A stretch of 64,000 nt of DNA from CALVGQ01 sp964369385 (GTDB lineage Bacteria; Bacillota_I; Bacilli_A; Erysipelotrichales; Erysipelotrichaceae): positions 1 to 64,000 of the forward strand of contig CAYJEY010000005.1 in NCBI GenBank assembly GCA_964369385.1. Direction: 5' to 3'. Of the stretch, positions 8,008 to 17,466 are shown piece by piece; the stretch's first letter is position 1; each line of letters begins with the position of its first letter. The notes beneath the pieces were generated by a model, which was not told the origin of the DNA, ran no database searches, and saw nothing but the letters and a program-made list of their open reading frames with translations. Position numbers and translations under genes: made by a program.

Positions 8008-11000
8008 TTATAGGCCTTTTTGAAGTTGACTTCCCTCTTCATCTTCTTCTGATGTGTTGTTAAAACTTACAAATATAAACAACCCAAGTATTGCCAATAA
8101 ACCAAAGTATAAACTATATTTATCAAATATTGCCATAGGCAAAGTGAAATCTTGAGTAAAGATTAAGAACAACAGAATCACTATAAACAAAATAATTTCC
8201 AATAATCGATAAGTCATTTTGCGTTTTTGTTTTCTTCTGCGCTCTTCTTCACTTGTTTTCAGCTGGTCATCCGTTTCCGCTAACTCTTCTTTCTCTTCAC
8301 GGTGTTTAAGTAACATTAGAGCCATAAACCCAAACACAATGATTGTCATGACTAAATCAAACAAACTCCATGCTGCCCCCATTTTTATAAATGGTGATGA
8401 TGATAATGGACTTCCATTCTCTACAATAATTTGTGCAACATAGGTTTCATCTCCGATTTTTGCAACGACTTCATATACTCCATCTGGAAGCGTAGAGATA
8501 TACTCTTGGTTAATCTCTAACTCTCCTTCTTCGTTAATATGATAATCGTCTGGTGTCAGAGTTTCTTCCCCTACCTCAACTCGATCCACTTCTTGATTTG
8601 GAAGAGTGGGGACAATGATGCCTTGATTCGTAGTTGTCGTTTCATGTAATTCACTTTCCACACTTGATACTGCATTGGTAGAACTAGTTTCAACATCTTC
8701 CACAACAGTCGTAGTTGTAGTTATACTCGTAGTCTGTGGTAGCGGAGTTGGGATTGGTGCAGTAGTCACTGATGCCGACGACGATGTCGGTGTTGGCATT
8801 TGTGTTGATGTTGGTGTTGGGACCTTATCCTCTAATTTAGGATACAGTATTACTGGACCTGTTATTACAGTGTCAAAATCCCATTCATTTCCTGCTGTGC
8901 AGTTTTCATCTGTATACCAACCAACAACTACCTTATCACTTGGGATATGTCCCTCTAAATCTTCGGCTGTCGGCTTAGTAGTTACTCCTTTGTACTCAAC
9001 ATCATCTGTTTTAATCTCACCTATTGAACCTGCAGGTTCTTTAAATATTACTGGGTATTTCACAAGTGGATAAAGGGTTGTCGGACCAGTTACTTCACTT
9101 TCTGGAAGATCAATTGTTCCTTCTCCTTCAAATACCCACTTAGATTCTTCACTAAAGTTAGGATCAGTATACCACCCCTCAATCATACCCTCTGGCTTCA
9201 TGCCAACAACCTGATTTTCAGTTTCAGTGATTATCGACCCCTCTTCAACATTTGAATCCTCATCAGTTATAACATCCTTAGTACTCTCTCCATCAATATC
9301 TTCAAAAATCACTGGATATGTATTTGCTACTACTTCATAAACTCCAATGTCAATCATTCCTTGTTCTAACTCAAATTGCGAAATATTTTGTCCACTTGCA
9401 GCATTTGCTTCATCTAGATTCGCGCTCGTTTTATCGAGAACTGAAAATGCTTCAGCACCAGCTTTAAATTTCATTCCACTATTTATTGGATGATTATTAT
9501 TAATCGAGATATTACTTCCTTCACCTAACAATGATGTTACTTTTTCTCCATCATTAAGTTGATAAGACAAGTCGTAAATTTCAGTTTTAGGTTGTATCTT
9601 AATTGTATACTTCCCTGATGCTGAGTTATACGAAATTAGACTACTACTAATTTCTGTATCTCCATCCATGAAACTCGGTTTATCCACCATATATTTATCT
9701 ATTGTAGCATCAAACACACCATTTTCATTAGTATCTATAAATGCAATTCCACCTATTTCATACCATTTAAGGGCGTAAAATGAGCTAGAACTCGAAATCA
9801 TACTTTCAACACCACCTATACTTCCAGTAGCCTGAGCTGTGATTTTCGAAAGAGTTCCATCTATTTCTGTATGCACATTTGTTATTTCATTTAAATCTGT
9901 TTTGATGTTGAACACAAAACTTTCACCAGCATAGTCTGTGTTTTCTCCGACAAATTTAATCTCGATAATATGAGTATCTTCTGCCACTACGACTTCCGCT
10001 CCCTCTTTATCTATATAAGTAATCTGCCAACCATTCAAATCAGTTTCATCATAAAATTCATTTAACAATAATCCAATATTGTTATCTTCATTTATATTTA
10101 TTGTTACTTTAAAATCATCAATATTTTCTATTTTTGTAACATCCACATGTAATTTTAAGTCATCGTGTTCATGCGCATAATACTCTTTTTCCATTTCGAC
10201 ATGTTCATCTCCAGTACTCAAACCTATACGAACACCGCTAACTTGAGCTCCTGTTACTGTAACTCTTGGAATTAAAGGAACTTCTCCATTACTTGAAATA
10301 ACCTCACTTGATGCTGGCCAATTTGTTCCATCTGAATTTAATATGACTTTAGAGAATTGATACCCATCATCAAGGCCTACTCTTTCGTACACACCCAAGT
10401 CAATAAATCGATCTTGTTCTCCTCTTACAACATTATAGAATTCTTCTTCATCAATATCATATAACTCATCAATTTCTTGTGTTAATCCAAGTATATCATT
10501 TGCAGTAAAACTAGGATTGCTATATTCTCCGTATCCAGATGTTAGTCCATCTTGAAGATTCATATTATAACTTTTTTGCACAAAGTCATTCTTATTCATA
10601 TTTTCTACTGGTTTTCCTAATAACGGCCCCATATCAAGATACGCTTCTAAAAACAACGGATATGATTCTCCTGGTCCTGTAGATGTTGTACCAGGTAACA
10701 CTTGAAATGCATTGCTAAACTGAATGTAATTGTCATCATTTTTTTGGCTTGTTCCAATATATTTTTCTTGTGAGAGTAAATATCTTAACCATGTTTCATC
10801 GCCATTTTGTAAAACTGATACATTTTCTGTGTCTCCTACATATCTAAAGTACTCAGTATTTAGCTTGAAATACACTGCGGTTCCTTCAGGGTTATACAGT
10901 CGAATCTGTCCCGCAGACCCATTAGTACCATAAATATATCCATCTGCATGTCCTCTTTCAATTTCAAACCTGACACTCGAAAGACTAAAATTGTTGTTAT

Positions 11001-13860
11001 AGTTTGCATTTATATCATATACTATTACATCATCCGTACTGAAACTAACTGTTTCAATAGGTTTAAATGTTGTAACATCTTTTGCATCACGAATGATATC
11101 TTTGTAAAAAAAGCTATCTGAATACACTTCTACATTAATAAAACTATCTATACTTGGAAGCGAACTTGAAAACTCATACTGCCCAGCTAGTGTATTTGGA
11201 TTTGTATCATAAACAATTCTGATTAAACGTTCTTCCAACCTTTTAATAGCACTACTACCACTAGTAGTTGTCCCATCTGCTATAATGCTTAAACTAGGAA
11301 TCACAACCTGTAATTCTGTAAAATATTCTCCTGGATTTAATGCAATTGTATCCAGTCTTATCTGTGATCCATTCACTTCAAATTTAGTGGTATGTTCTCT
11401 AAAATTAGAGTTTTGATTCGTTTTGTATTTTAATATTGGCTCTCCCTCTATGCTAAACACTTCATTTAATGCATATCCATTCAGTATCGATAACGCACTA
11501 ATTTGATTCAAATGAATGTCTTCTTCTGTCGTTATTGTAAATGTCAAATTCTTGTATGCAATAGACTGTATCCTAGACTCTTCTTTATCTATATCTTCAG
11601 GATTGAGACTTTCTCTATGAAGATAAATATATCCACCACCTGTACTATCACCATTATCATTGAGTACAACTTCTCCGAAGTCTTCTAGGTATATCTCTAA
11701 GTTATCAACATACCCCTTATATGGCCACACTAAATCGATACTTCTCATATCTGAAGTCTCATCTTCAAGTCTTACTTCTCTATCAATTGTTTGAGGAACC
11801 GATGTATTCCCTGCCAAATCATAATTACTATTCTTTGCGTCTATAATGTCTACAAAAACAGTTGCCGCACCTTCACCAGTATCTCTAAATTTACCTGTGA
11901 AATATCCTTCAACATATTTGAATTTATTAGTATGTGAAAAATAATCTAGATTTAACCCATCATTCCCTAATTGAAGATACACCACTTTTGCTCCAGTAAC
12001 ATCAATTTCTGTTTGTTCCGCTGAAAAAGTCTTTTTTGTTGTATCATTGTCTGTCCAATACTCTGTAAAGAGTTGCCCCATATTAGAAATCGATAACTTT
12101 TCAGGAGCAAATTGGTTTGGATTTATCGTAAACGTAACTAGACCATTTCTATATGACTCTCTATCTTCTGCATTGTTCGGATCAGGATCATGGGTTACTA
12201 GCTCAAAATTGTACTTTGTTCCTTCTGCATCAAACTCATTAACGGATTGAGGTGTTAAAATGTTCGAACTTAATGTATCTATATATTTAGTTGGAGCTAC
12301 ATTAATAGTAATATAACCAAGAGAATGCTCTTCTTCTGTTATCTCACCTGTAACAGGATTATACTCTTTCCACGTAATTATTGATTCTTCAGTCGCTGTA
12401 TATGACTCTTCTGTATATGTCTCAAAATCATTAATTGCCTTAATCTCATTCGAACCATCTGTATCCTTTTGAGTTAACGTGAATGAGATAAAATTATTTT
12501 CAGTACCACTTGTTTTTAGTGAGCCTTCAAAATAGTGCATCTCCTGCTTTGTAAAGCTCGTTGTAATAAGACTAGTTTTTGATATATCACTGTTACCATA
12601 TACCACGTAACTTGGAGTATTTCCATAACCTAATTTTTCAGTGCCGCTAAATTCAGTACTTAAACTTTCATTTTGAGTAAATCCATCTGGTAAGTTAATG
12701 TTTATAGTGAAATCGCTAATAGGATAATGATCTTCATTGGTTAAATCAAGTTTAAGTGCAGTTGTGTCGATAATATATTCGCTTTCTGTTCCAGTACCAA
12801 AATATACTGACCCATCAGGAACAAGCCACAACTGATATTTTGATGTTCCCTCACTTGTATCTGTTATACTTGTTTCATTTATTTTTATCGATCCAGTTGC
12901 ATTGTACTGAACAATACTCAAATTACTTATCAAATTATTTACAATAGATGTTTGTGTATCAAAATTCGGTTCATGCTCTCCTAAAAACGTAAATGATTTT
13001 TCAAATGAGTAGCCAGAAGCTAAGTGATTTGTATCTTGTGACAACATGATTCCTAATCCAAATTGTGCTTTAGGATTATCTACTAAAGTATCTCCAATAA
13101 CTGCTGCAAGTGTTTCAACATTATTATCACTATAACTTGTTACACTTTCATCACTGCTTAACGAAACAGAAATTGTAGTAACTAAATTTGATAATGAATC
13201 ATCATTAGTCTGAATCTTGTAATAAGCTCTAGTTGAACTTATTCTATGAACAGAGGTTGTAGTTGTACCTCCTAGATCCCCAGCTTCAGGTAAATCATTT
13301 AGTGTAAATGGAAAGTTCGGTACTTCATACGGGTTAATGTCAACAATAAAATAATATGTTTGATTTTCCCCTGTTACATTTTGAGAGATTTTGTATTGCA
13401 ATGCAATACTTTCTGAGGCAACATTATTTGTATATGACCACTTACTATCACTAGAAAATGGAGCAGATGACTCAAGTATAGTTAATGTATTGGAGTTAAC
13501 AGGTGCTGCTTCCACATCGTCAGATAAAAATGCGTGGTCCTTATTTTGTTGGCTTTGCGTTTCTTGCGTAACTTGTAAAGGTTCACTTTTTTGTGAAAAA
13601 GATTCCAAAGAATTCGATGAAATCGTTGTATTAGGATAACTAGAAGTAGTAGTGCTTTCCTCACTGGTTGATAATTCATCCAACTTAGTAGTTGCTTGTT
13701 CTGTGTAATTTTCTTCAAATTTCGTAGTTTCTTGTTCACTGTTACTTATTTCTGTGGTCTGATTTCCGTCGGCTAGCACATTCGATTGCACATTATTAAA
13801 TAAGCAAATGATTAATACAACACTTAATATAACTGATATTATTTTCCCATTTATTTTCAT
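8008..13860 (-). CDS. Giant cell-surface protein with multi-helix C-terminal anchor
   Basis: A 1950-residue exported protein with a signal peptide (residues 1-31) followed by a Thr/Ser/Glu-rich stalk to about 110. A long beta-rich adhesin-like ectodomain runs to about residue 1400 and shows no motif I recognise. An SdrD B-like module follows (GGIAFIDTNENGVFD, calcium-binding type), then two Listeria-Bacteroides (InlB B-type) repeats with YPVIF...GWYTD...LYP signatures. A Pro/Thr linker and a short beta domain come next. The C-terminus has one hydrophobic helix, a highly basic segment (EERRRKQKRK) and two more helices, ending in acidic residues. There is no LPXTG. Likely an adhesin or S-layer-like protein held by three membrane helices. 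AAAGGAG lies 7 bp before the ATG; a promoter is visible upstream. Confidence 0.88.
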   Translation of the reverse strand: MKINGKIISVILSVVLIICLFNNVQSNVLADGNQTTEISNSEQETTKFEENYTEQATTKLDELSTSEESTTTSSYPNTTISSNSLESFSQKSEPLQVTQETQSQQNKDHAFLSDDVEAAPVNSNTLTILESSAPFSSDSKWSYTNNVASESIALQYKISQNVTGENQTYYFIVDINPYEVPNFPFTLNDLPEAGDLGGTTTTSVHRISSTRAYYKIQTNDDSLSNLVTTISVSLSSDESVTSYSDNNVETLAAVIGDTLVDNPKAQFGLGIMLSQDTNHLASGYSFEKSFTFLGEHEPNFDTQTSIVNNLISNLSIVQYNATGSIKINETSITDTSEGTSKYQLWLVPDGSVYFGTGTESEYIIDTTALKLDLTNEDHYPISDFTININLPDGFTQNESLSTEFSGTEKLGYGNTPSYVVYGNSDISKTSLITTSFTKQEMHYFEGSLKTSGTENNFISFTLTQKDTDGSNEIKAINDFETYTEESYTATEESIITWKEYNPVTGEITEEEHSLGYITINVAPTKYIDTLSSNILTPQSVNEFDAEGTKYNFELVTHDPDPNNAEDRESYRNGLVTFTINPNQFAPEKLSISNMGQLFTEYWTDNDTTKKTFSAEQTEIDVTGAKVVYLQLGNDGLNLDYFSHTNKFKYVEGYFTGKFRDTGEGAATVFVDIIDAKNSNYDLAGNTSVPQTIDREVRLEDETSDMRSIDLVWPYKGYVDNLEIYLEDFGEVVLNDNGDSTGGGYIYLHRESLNPEDIDKEESRIQSIAYKNLTFTITTEEDIHLNQISALSILNGYALNEVFSIEGEPILKYKTNQNSNFREHTTKFEVNGSQIRLDTIALNPGEYFTELQVVIPSLSIIADGTTTSGSSAIKRLEERLIRIVYDTNPNTLAGQYEFSSSLPSIDSFINVEVYSDSFFYKDIIRDAKDVTTFKPIETVSFSTDDVIVYDINANYNNNFSLSSVRFEIERGHADGYIYGTNGSAGQIRLYNPEGTAVYFKLNTEYFRYVGDTENVSVLQNGDETWLRYLLSQEKYIGTSQKNDDNYIQFSNAFQVLPGTTSTGPGESYPLFLEAYLDMGPLLGKPVENMNKNDFVQKSYNMNLQDGLTSGYGEYSNPSFTANDILGLTQEIDELYDIDEEEFYNVVRGEQDRFIDLGVYERVGLDDGYQFSKVILNSDGTNWPASSEVISSNGEVPLIPRVTVTGAQVSGVRIGLSTGDEHVEMEKEYYAHEHDDLKLHVDVTKIENIDDFKVTININEDNNIGLLLNEFYDETDLNGWQITYIDKEGAEVVVAEDTHIIEIKFVGENTDYAGESFVFNIKTDLNEITNVHTEIDGTLSKITAQATGSIGGVESMISSSSSFYALKWYEIGGIAFIDTNENGVFDATIDKYMVDKPSFMDGDTEISSSLISYNSASGKYTIKIQPKTEIYDLSYQLNDGEKVTSLLGEGSNISINNNHPINSGMKFKAGAEAFSVLDKTSANLDEANAASGQNISQFELEQGMIDIGVYEVVANTYPVIFEDIDGESTKDVITDEDSNVEEGSIITETENQVVGMKPEGMIEGWYTDPNFSEESKWVFEGEGTIDLPESEVTGPTTLYPLVKYPVIFKEPAGSIGEIKTDDVEYKGVTTKPTAEDLEGHIPSDKVVVGWYTDENCTAGNEWDFDTVITGPVILYPKLEDKVPTPTSTQMPTPTSSSASVTTAPIPTPLPQTTSITTTTTVVEDVETSSTNAVSSVESELHETTTTNQGIIVPTLPNQEVDRVEVGEETLTPDDYHINEEGELEINQEYISTLPDGVYEVVAKIGDETYVAQIIVENGSPLSSSPFIKMGAAWSLFDLVMTIIVFGFMALMLLKHREEKEELAETDDQLKTSEEERRRKQKRKMTYRLLEIILFIVILLFLIFTQDFTLPMAIFDKYSLYFGLLAILGLFIFVSFNNTSEEDEEGSQLQKGL

Positions 13861-13895
13861 AATAGTCTCCTTTAAAAGTATTTAATGACTTAGGA

Positions 13896-13924
13896 ATATT
13901 ACATCATGAAAACTCTTTAGTCAA
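13896..13924 (-). promoter_or_regulatory. Sigma-A promoter of the giant surface protein
   Basis: On the minus strand TTGACT (13919-13924), a 17-bp spacer and TAATAT (13896-13901) form a near-consensus promoter about 35 bp upstream of the start codon. The gene is therefore probably monocistronic with a short leader. Confidence 0.75.
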
Positions 13925-13933
13925 TAGCAATTG

Positions 13934-13945
13934 GTTAAATTTAAC
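13934..13945. promoter_or_regulatory. Palindrome abutting the surface-protein promoter
   Basis: GTTAAATTTAAC is a perfect 12-bp palindrome 9 bp upstream of the -35 box. A related half-site (TTAACCGTT) lies about 10 bp further. The position fits a regulator binding site; which regulator is unknown, and AT-rich palindromes can occur by chance. Confidence 0.35.
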
Positions 13946-14091
13946 TGTTTTTTAACCGTTTTTAATTCTTTAATTTAATTCCGTAACCATTCAGTAATCT
14001 ACATTAAATTAACAAGTGAATTATTTTGACCGCATGGATTATATAGACCCTATAAACTCAATGATATTGTACTGATAAAATCAAGTAAAAA

Positions 14092-14131
14092 AACCACGTC
14101 CCCTTAATTTAAAAAATCATGAAGTGTGGTT
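14092..14131 (-). terminator. Possible terminator of the small Cys-rich gene
   Basis: On the minus strand AACCAC and GTGGTT can pair across a loop of about 28 nt and are followed by a run of seven T. The large loop makes it a weak candidate. It lies about 20 bp past the stop codon of the 47-residue gene. Confidence 0.4.
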
Positions 14132-14147
14132 CTCAAAATATTGATGC

Positions 14148-14291
14148 TTATTTCTCTTTTTTTTCTCCAAGATGTCGAAGACATGCAGGTAAGTTTCCAT
14201 TATTTTTGTGCCTTTCTACACATGCACAGCATTTTCCATGATTCACACAACCTACATTCTTACATGGACAGACTACTTGATTACACTTCAT
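14148..14291 (-). CDS. Small cysteine-rich protein, 47 residues
   Basis: A short but convincing gene: GAGGAGGT lies 6 bp before the ATG at 14289-14291 and the reading frame has seven cysteines in paired spacing (CPCKNVGC, CCAC, LPACLRH). The HGKCCAC...H...LPACLR pattern resembles a small Cys-rich family common in anaerobes (DUF6485, from memory). A metal- or Fe-S-binding role is plausible but unproven. It stands alone between the surface-protein promoter and the hydrolase gene. Confidence 0.75.
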   Translation of the reverse strand: MKCNQVVCPCKNVGCVNHGKCCACVERHKNNGNLPACLRHLGEKKEK

Positions 14292-14344
14292 AAAATACCT
14301 CCTCTATATACTTTATTTTAACATAAGGTAAGTATTAATTTATA

Positions 14345-15031
14345 CTATCTTATAAAACGAATGATTTCCTCGATAGTCAAATTTTGTTGTTGCGTGTGAT
14401 CAATGGTAGCTTCACCATCGCCTGCTTGAATTCCATAGTTTCCAAACTGTGCATGATTCCCTCCCTCAATCCAAACAACTTGCATTTCTTCGCTTATATC
14501 ATCTAACACAAGTAAATCTTCACTTCCAGCTATGATGAGTGTTTGTTCACTAGGGAAGGGTTTATAAGGATATGCTCCAAGTAATATTAACTGCTTGATG
14601 TCTTCAGTGTTTTCACTTGCAAACTGACTCGCCATTGCCCCACCTAAAGAGTGCCCGGCAATTGTCCATGAGGAAACATTAGCATTTGAATCAATGATAT
14701 CTCTTGCTTTATTATAATCAAAGAATGCAAGATTAAATGGCATCTCTACAAGAAAAACGTGATATCCTTCTAGTGATAATTGGTAAAGCAACGGTAAGTA
14801 AGCAGAATATTCCACTAAAGCTCCTGGATAAAAGATGATTCCATGACCACTATATTCTTTTGGTTTTAGATGAGTCACATTATCTCTCGTTTCTATATTT
14901 TCTTGTAGAAGTAAATATTTTGCAATGTCATCTGCCTCATAATAATTTGCTACATATACAAAAAAAGCGATAACTCCTACTGCAATAACAAGTAGGAGTC
15001 CACTTAATATAATTCTTAGTTTTCTTTTCAT
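14345..15031 (-). CDS. Membrane-anchored alpha/beta hydrolase
   Basis: A 228-residue protein with one N-terminal transmembrane helix (about residues 5-28) and an extracytoplasmic alpha/beta hydrolase domain. The nucleophile elbow GHSLGG is present, preceded by an FYPGA loop that could form the oxyanion hole. Late acid and histidine candidates are AGSEDLLV and EGGNHAQFG. It resembles the alpha/beta hydrolase 5 family; the substrate (ester, peptide or lipid) is unknown. The ATG lies 3 bp after the stop of the upstream gene and has no clear Shine-Dalgarno, so translational coupling is likely. Confidence 0.82.
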   Translation of the reverse strand: MKRKLRIILSGLLLVIAVGVIAFFVYVANYYEADDIAKYLLLQENIETRDNVTHLKPKEYSGHGIIFYPGALVEYSAYLPLLYQLSLEGYHVFLVEMPFNLAFFDYNKARDIIDSNANVSSWTIAGHSLGGAMASQFASENTEDIKQLILLGAYPYKPFPSEQTLIIAGSEDLLVLDDISEEMQVVWIEGGNHAQFGNYGIQAGDGEATIDHTQQQNLTIEEIIRFIR

Positions 15032-15034
15032 AGA

Positions 15035-15343
15035 TTAATTGATTGATTCTAGATTCTTACAACGAATGCAAAATCTACACTGTTTTTCTCCTTTTTTTCC
15101 GCACCGAAGACACGTATAGCCATTTAGAATCGCTTTTTCTTTCCTTATAAGCAAACTATGCCAATTTGTGATAGACATAACTGCCGATAACACGACACAA
15201 GCAATTCCAAATGATACAAACACGTCAGGAGCTTGGAGTTGTTTTGTGAGAATAATCCAGAAGATTCCGAAAATAGCACAGAAGGTCGTGCCAATCAATT
15301 GCACTAGCAGCAATAATCGGCTTGAGTATGTGAGTTTTTTCAT
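15035..15343 (-). CDS. Small two-helix membrane protein with zinc-ribbon tail
   Basis: A 102-residue protein with two transmembrane helices (about residues 8-32 and 42-60) and a C-terminal CLRCGKKGEKQCRFCIRC, two CxxC pairs that look like a zinc ribbon. I start it at 15343 because GGAGGTGGGG immediately precedes this ATG; a longer frame upstream to 15400 has no such site. TATAAT at 15363-15368 may be its -10 box. Probably transcribed with the hydrolase gene. Function unknown. Confidence 0.72.
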   Translation of the reverse strand: MKKLTYSSRLLLLVQLIGTTFCAIFGIFWIILTKQLQAPDVFVSFGIACVVLSAVMSITNWHSLLIRKEKAILNGYTCLRCGKKGEKQCRFCIRCKNLESIN

Positions 15344-15402
15344 AACCCCACCTCCATGTCTTATTATAGATATTGTATCATAAAACATGAATATTGACAC
15401 CT

Positions 15403-17406
15403 TTAGACTGCCAAAATACTTTTAATCCGTTCTATAAATTCCATTTTTGTATTTGCAGTAGCAATTAAATCAGTATTCTCATCATTATTGAATAGCATAA
15501 AGATGTCTTGTAGAATTCCAAAATGAGAACTTTGGTCTTGTGGCGCTAGTACAATCACAATTCTAGCCTGCCTTTGAGTCGAAAACATAACAGGGGTCTC
15601 AAATACACCGATACTGATCCCCAGCTCCATTGAGCCATCCTCTACTTTGGCATGTGCTAAGACAACATCTTTATTGATAAACATGTATGTGCCATACTCT
15701 TTTGTCTTAGCTACTATAGCATCCACATAGCTTTGCTTAATCATTTTATCTTCAATCAATACCGTGGCAACTTTTTGAATACTTTGCTCCCATGTGAATT
15801 CCCCCTGCACTACATCATAGTTACTTTCACCTAAATGATTCAATAATTGACTTTCTTCTTTACGCTGTTCATAAGCCACCCGTTTGCTTAAGAAGCTATC
15901 TTCAATCTCTTTTTTGAAAGACTCAATATCTTCTTTCTTAATGTATTTTTTGGCAATTGCATAAATTTGTTCCAGTTGAACTCCTTCAACTTGTTCTGCA
16001 CTAAGACAACTTCTCATGATTAACACACGATCTGTATCGGTAAGAATTGGATGAACTACTAATGCATCCAAACAATTTGGAATCTTAATTGTTGAAATAA
16101 TCAAATCATAACCCTTCTTATCAACTAATTCTGCCAATGCAATCACATCAATGATTTGGGCTTGTGGGACAAGTAAGCGCACTTCTTCTCGTAACATGTT
16201 TCCCGTACTAATACCATTAGGGCACACAATTAAAATTCTAATAGTTTCTTCTTCCCTTGTGATGCATCCACCAAAGTGTAGAGTGATATATGCGACCTCA
16301 CTATCAGGAATTGGCACACCAATAACACGTTCCATTGATTTACATGCTCTCAACGTAATATCAAATAAATGGGCATATTCTTTTTTTACTGCATTCAACA
16401 TTGGATTTTCAAGTTGAATGCCATAACGATAGCGATAGAGTGATGTTTTTAAGTGAGCTGCCAGTGCTTCAATGATTCTTTCTTGGTTTTTCAATTTTGT
16501 GCAGGCAATAAAACTAAATTCATTCACAAGTAGTCGAGCATATTCATACGATTCTTGATCATCCCCGTTCAGCAAATTAACAGGTATGCTTTGTAGACGG
16601 CTCCCAAGTAGATGAAGGGCAAGATAATATTGTTCGCTTTCTTTAAACTCATTAAAATATTCTTGTACTAGATGAAACTCTTCTGTAGAAGAAATCTCCA
16701 TTTTATCCTTAATTGAAAATAAGATTGTTTCATTTTTGAGTGTATCACTACCAAAAAACACTGCAATAGAATAAAGTACTCCACTTACATAACGTGTTTT
16801 TAAACAACTCTCGACTGTTGCAAGTTTTTCTTCAATTTGCATCACACGCTCAATATGATCTATTTCCACAATGTTTTGTTGGTACAACTGGGAAACACTT
16901 GAAAAATACAGAAAAAACATTGAACACTTTTGAATCAAGTCCCCTTTAATCATATAACCATACTTTGATTCATAAACAAGTTGAAGTTTACGCTGTTCTA
17001 CTTCTTCCATAGCAATTTTGATATCACTTAGAATTGTATTTCTACTTACATTCAATTTTTGAATGAAGTAATCAATGTTTAATGCTTTCGTACGTGATAA
17101 AATCTCGCTCACAATAATATGTATGCGTTCTTGTTGAGTAAAATTATATTCTAGGCGCGGTAAACATTCAAGTGCCTCACTAATCGTTGTCTTGTGTGTC
17201 AATGTAAGATAAATCCCCTTGAGTCTCTCCACAACAATTTCATCAATCCCTTGATGGATACACCAATCATTGATTTTTGTTAAATCATAATAAAAACTTC
17301 TTTTTGATATATTAAATTCAGAACACAACTCCAGTATTGTAATGTAACCATTAGCACTCACAATATACTGAAGAATTTGATGACACCTAGAATCTAAGTT
17401 ATTCAA
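15403..17406 (-). CDS. PRD-containing PTS operon regulator (BglG/MtlR family)
   Basis: Transcription activator or antiterminator controlled by PTS phosphorylation. The 667 residues show an N-terminal winged-helix HTH (1-65), a second Mga-like HTH (about 80-150) and two PRDs (about 180-390). An EIIB-like domain follows with IRILIVCPNGIST (Cys near 398), then a C-terminal EIIA-2 domain with VVLAHAKVEDG (phospho-His). This order is the MtlR/UlaR-like type that binds DNA. The start codon appears to be TTG at 17404-17406, with GGGGGGAG 5 bp upstream. It is the last gene after EIIA-EIIC-EIIB-transketolase and surely regulates that operon. Confidence 0.9.
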   Translation of the reverse strand: MNNLDSRCHQILQYIVSANGYITILELCSEFNISKRSFYYDLTKINDWCIHQGIDEIVVERLKGIYLTLTHKTTISEALECLPRLEYNFTQQERIHIIVSEILSRTKALNIDYFIQKLNVSRNTILSDIKIAMEEVEQRKLQLVYESKYGYMIKGDLIQKCSMFFLYFSSVSQLYQQNIVEIDHIERVMQIEEKLATVESCLKTRYVSGVLYSIAVFFGSDTLKNETILFSIKDKMEISSTEEFHLVQEYFNEFKESEQYYLALHLLGSRLQSIPVNLLNGDDQESYEYARLLVNEFSFIACTKLKNQERIIEALAAHLKTSLYRYRYGIQLENPMLNAVKKEYAHLFDITLRACKSMERVIGVPIPDSEVAYITLHFGGCITREEETIRILIVCPNGISTGNMLREEVRLLVPQAQIIDVIALAELVDKKGYDLIISTIKIPNCLDALVVHPILTDTDRVLIMRSCLSAEQVEGVQLEQIYAIAKKYIKKEDIESFKKEIEDSFLSKRVAYEQRKEESQLLNHLGESNYDVVQGEFTWEQSIQKVATVLIEDKMIKQSYVDAIVAKTKEYGTYMFINKDVVLAHAKVEDGSMELGISIGVFETPVMFSTQRQARIVIVLAPQDQSSHFGILQDIFMLFNNDENTDLIATANTKMEFIERIKSILAV

Positions 17407-17466
17407 AAAGCTCCCCCCCTTTTGTTATAAAGATACCATGAAACGCGAAAAAAGACGATACGTACA

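Noticed and set aside
8590..8620. Sortase LPXTG-like motif in the giant surface protein (TLPNQE)
   Set aside because: The sequence is LPNQ not LPxTG, lies far from the C-terminus and is not followed directly by a hydrophobic helix and charged tail.
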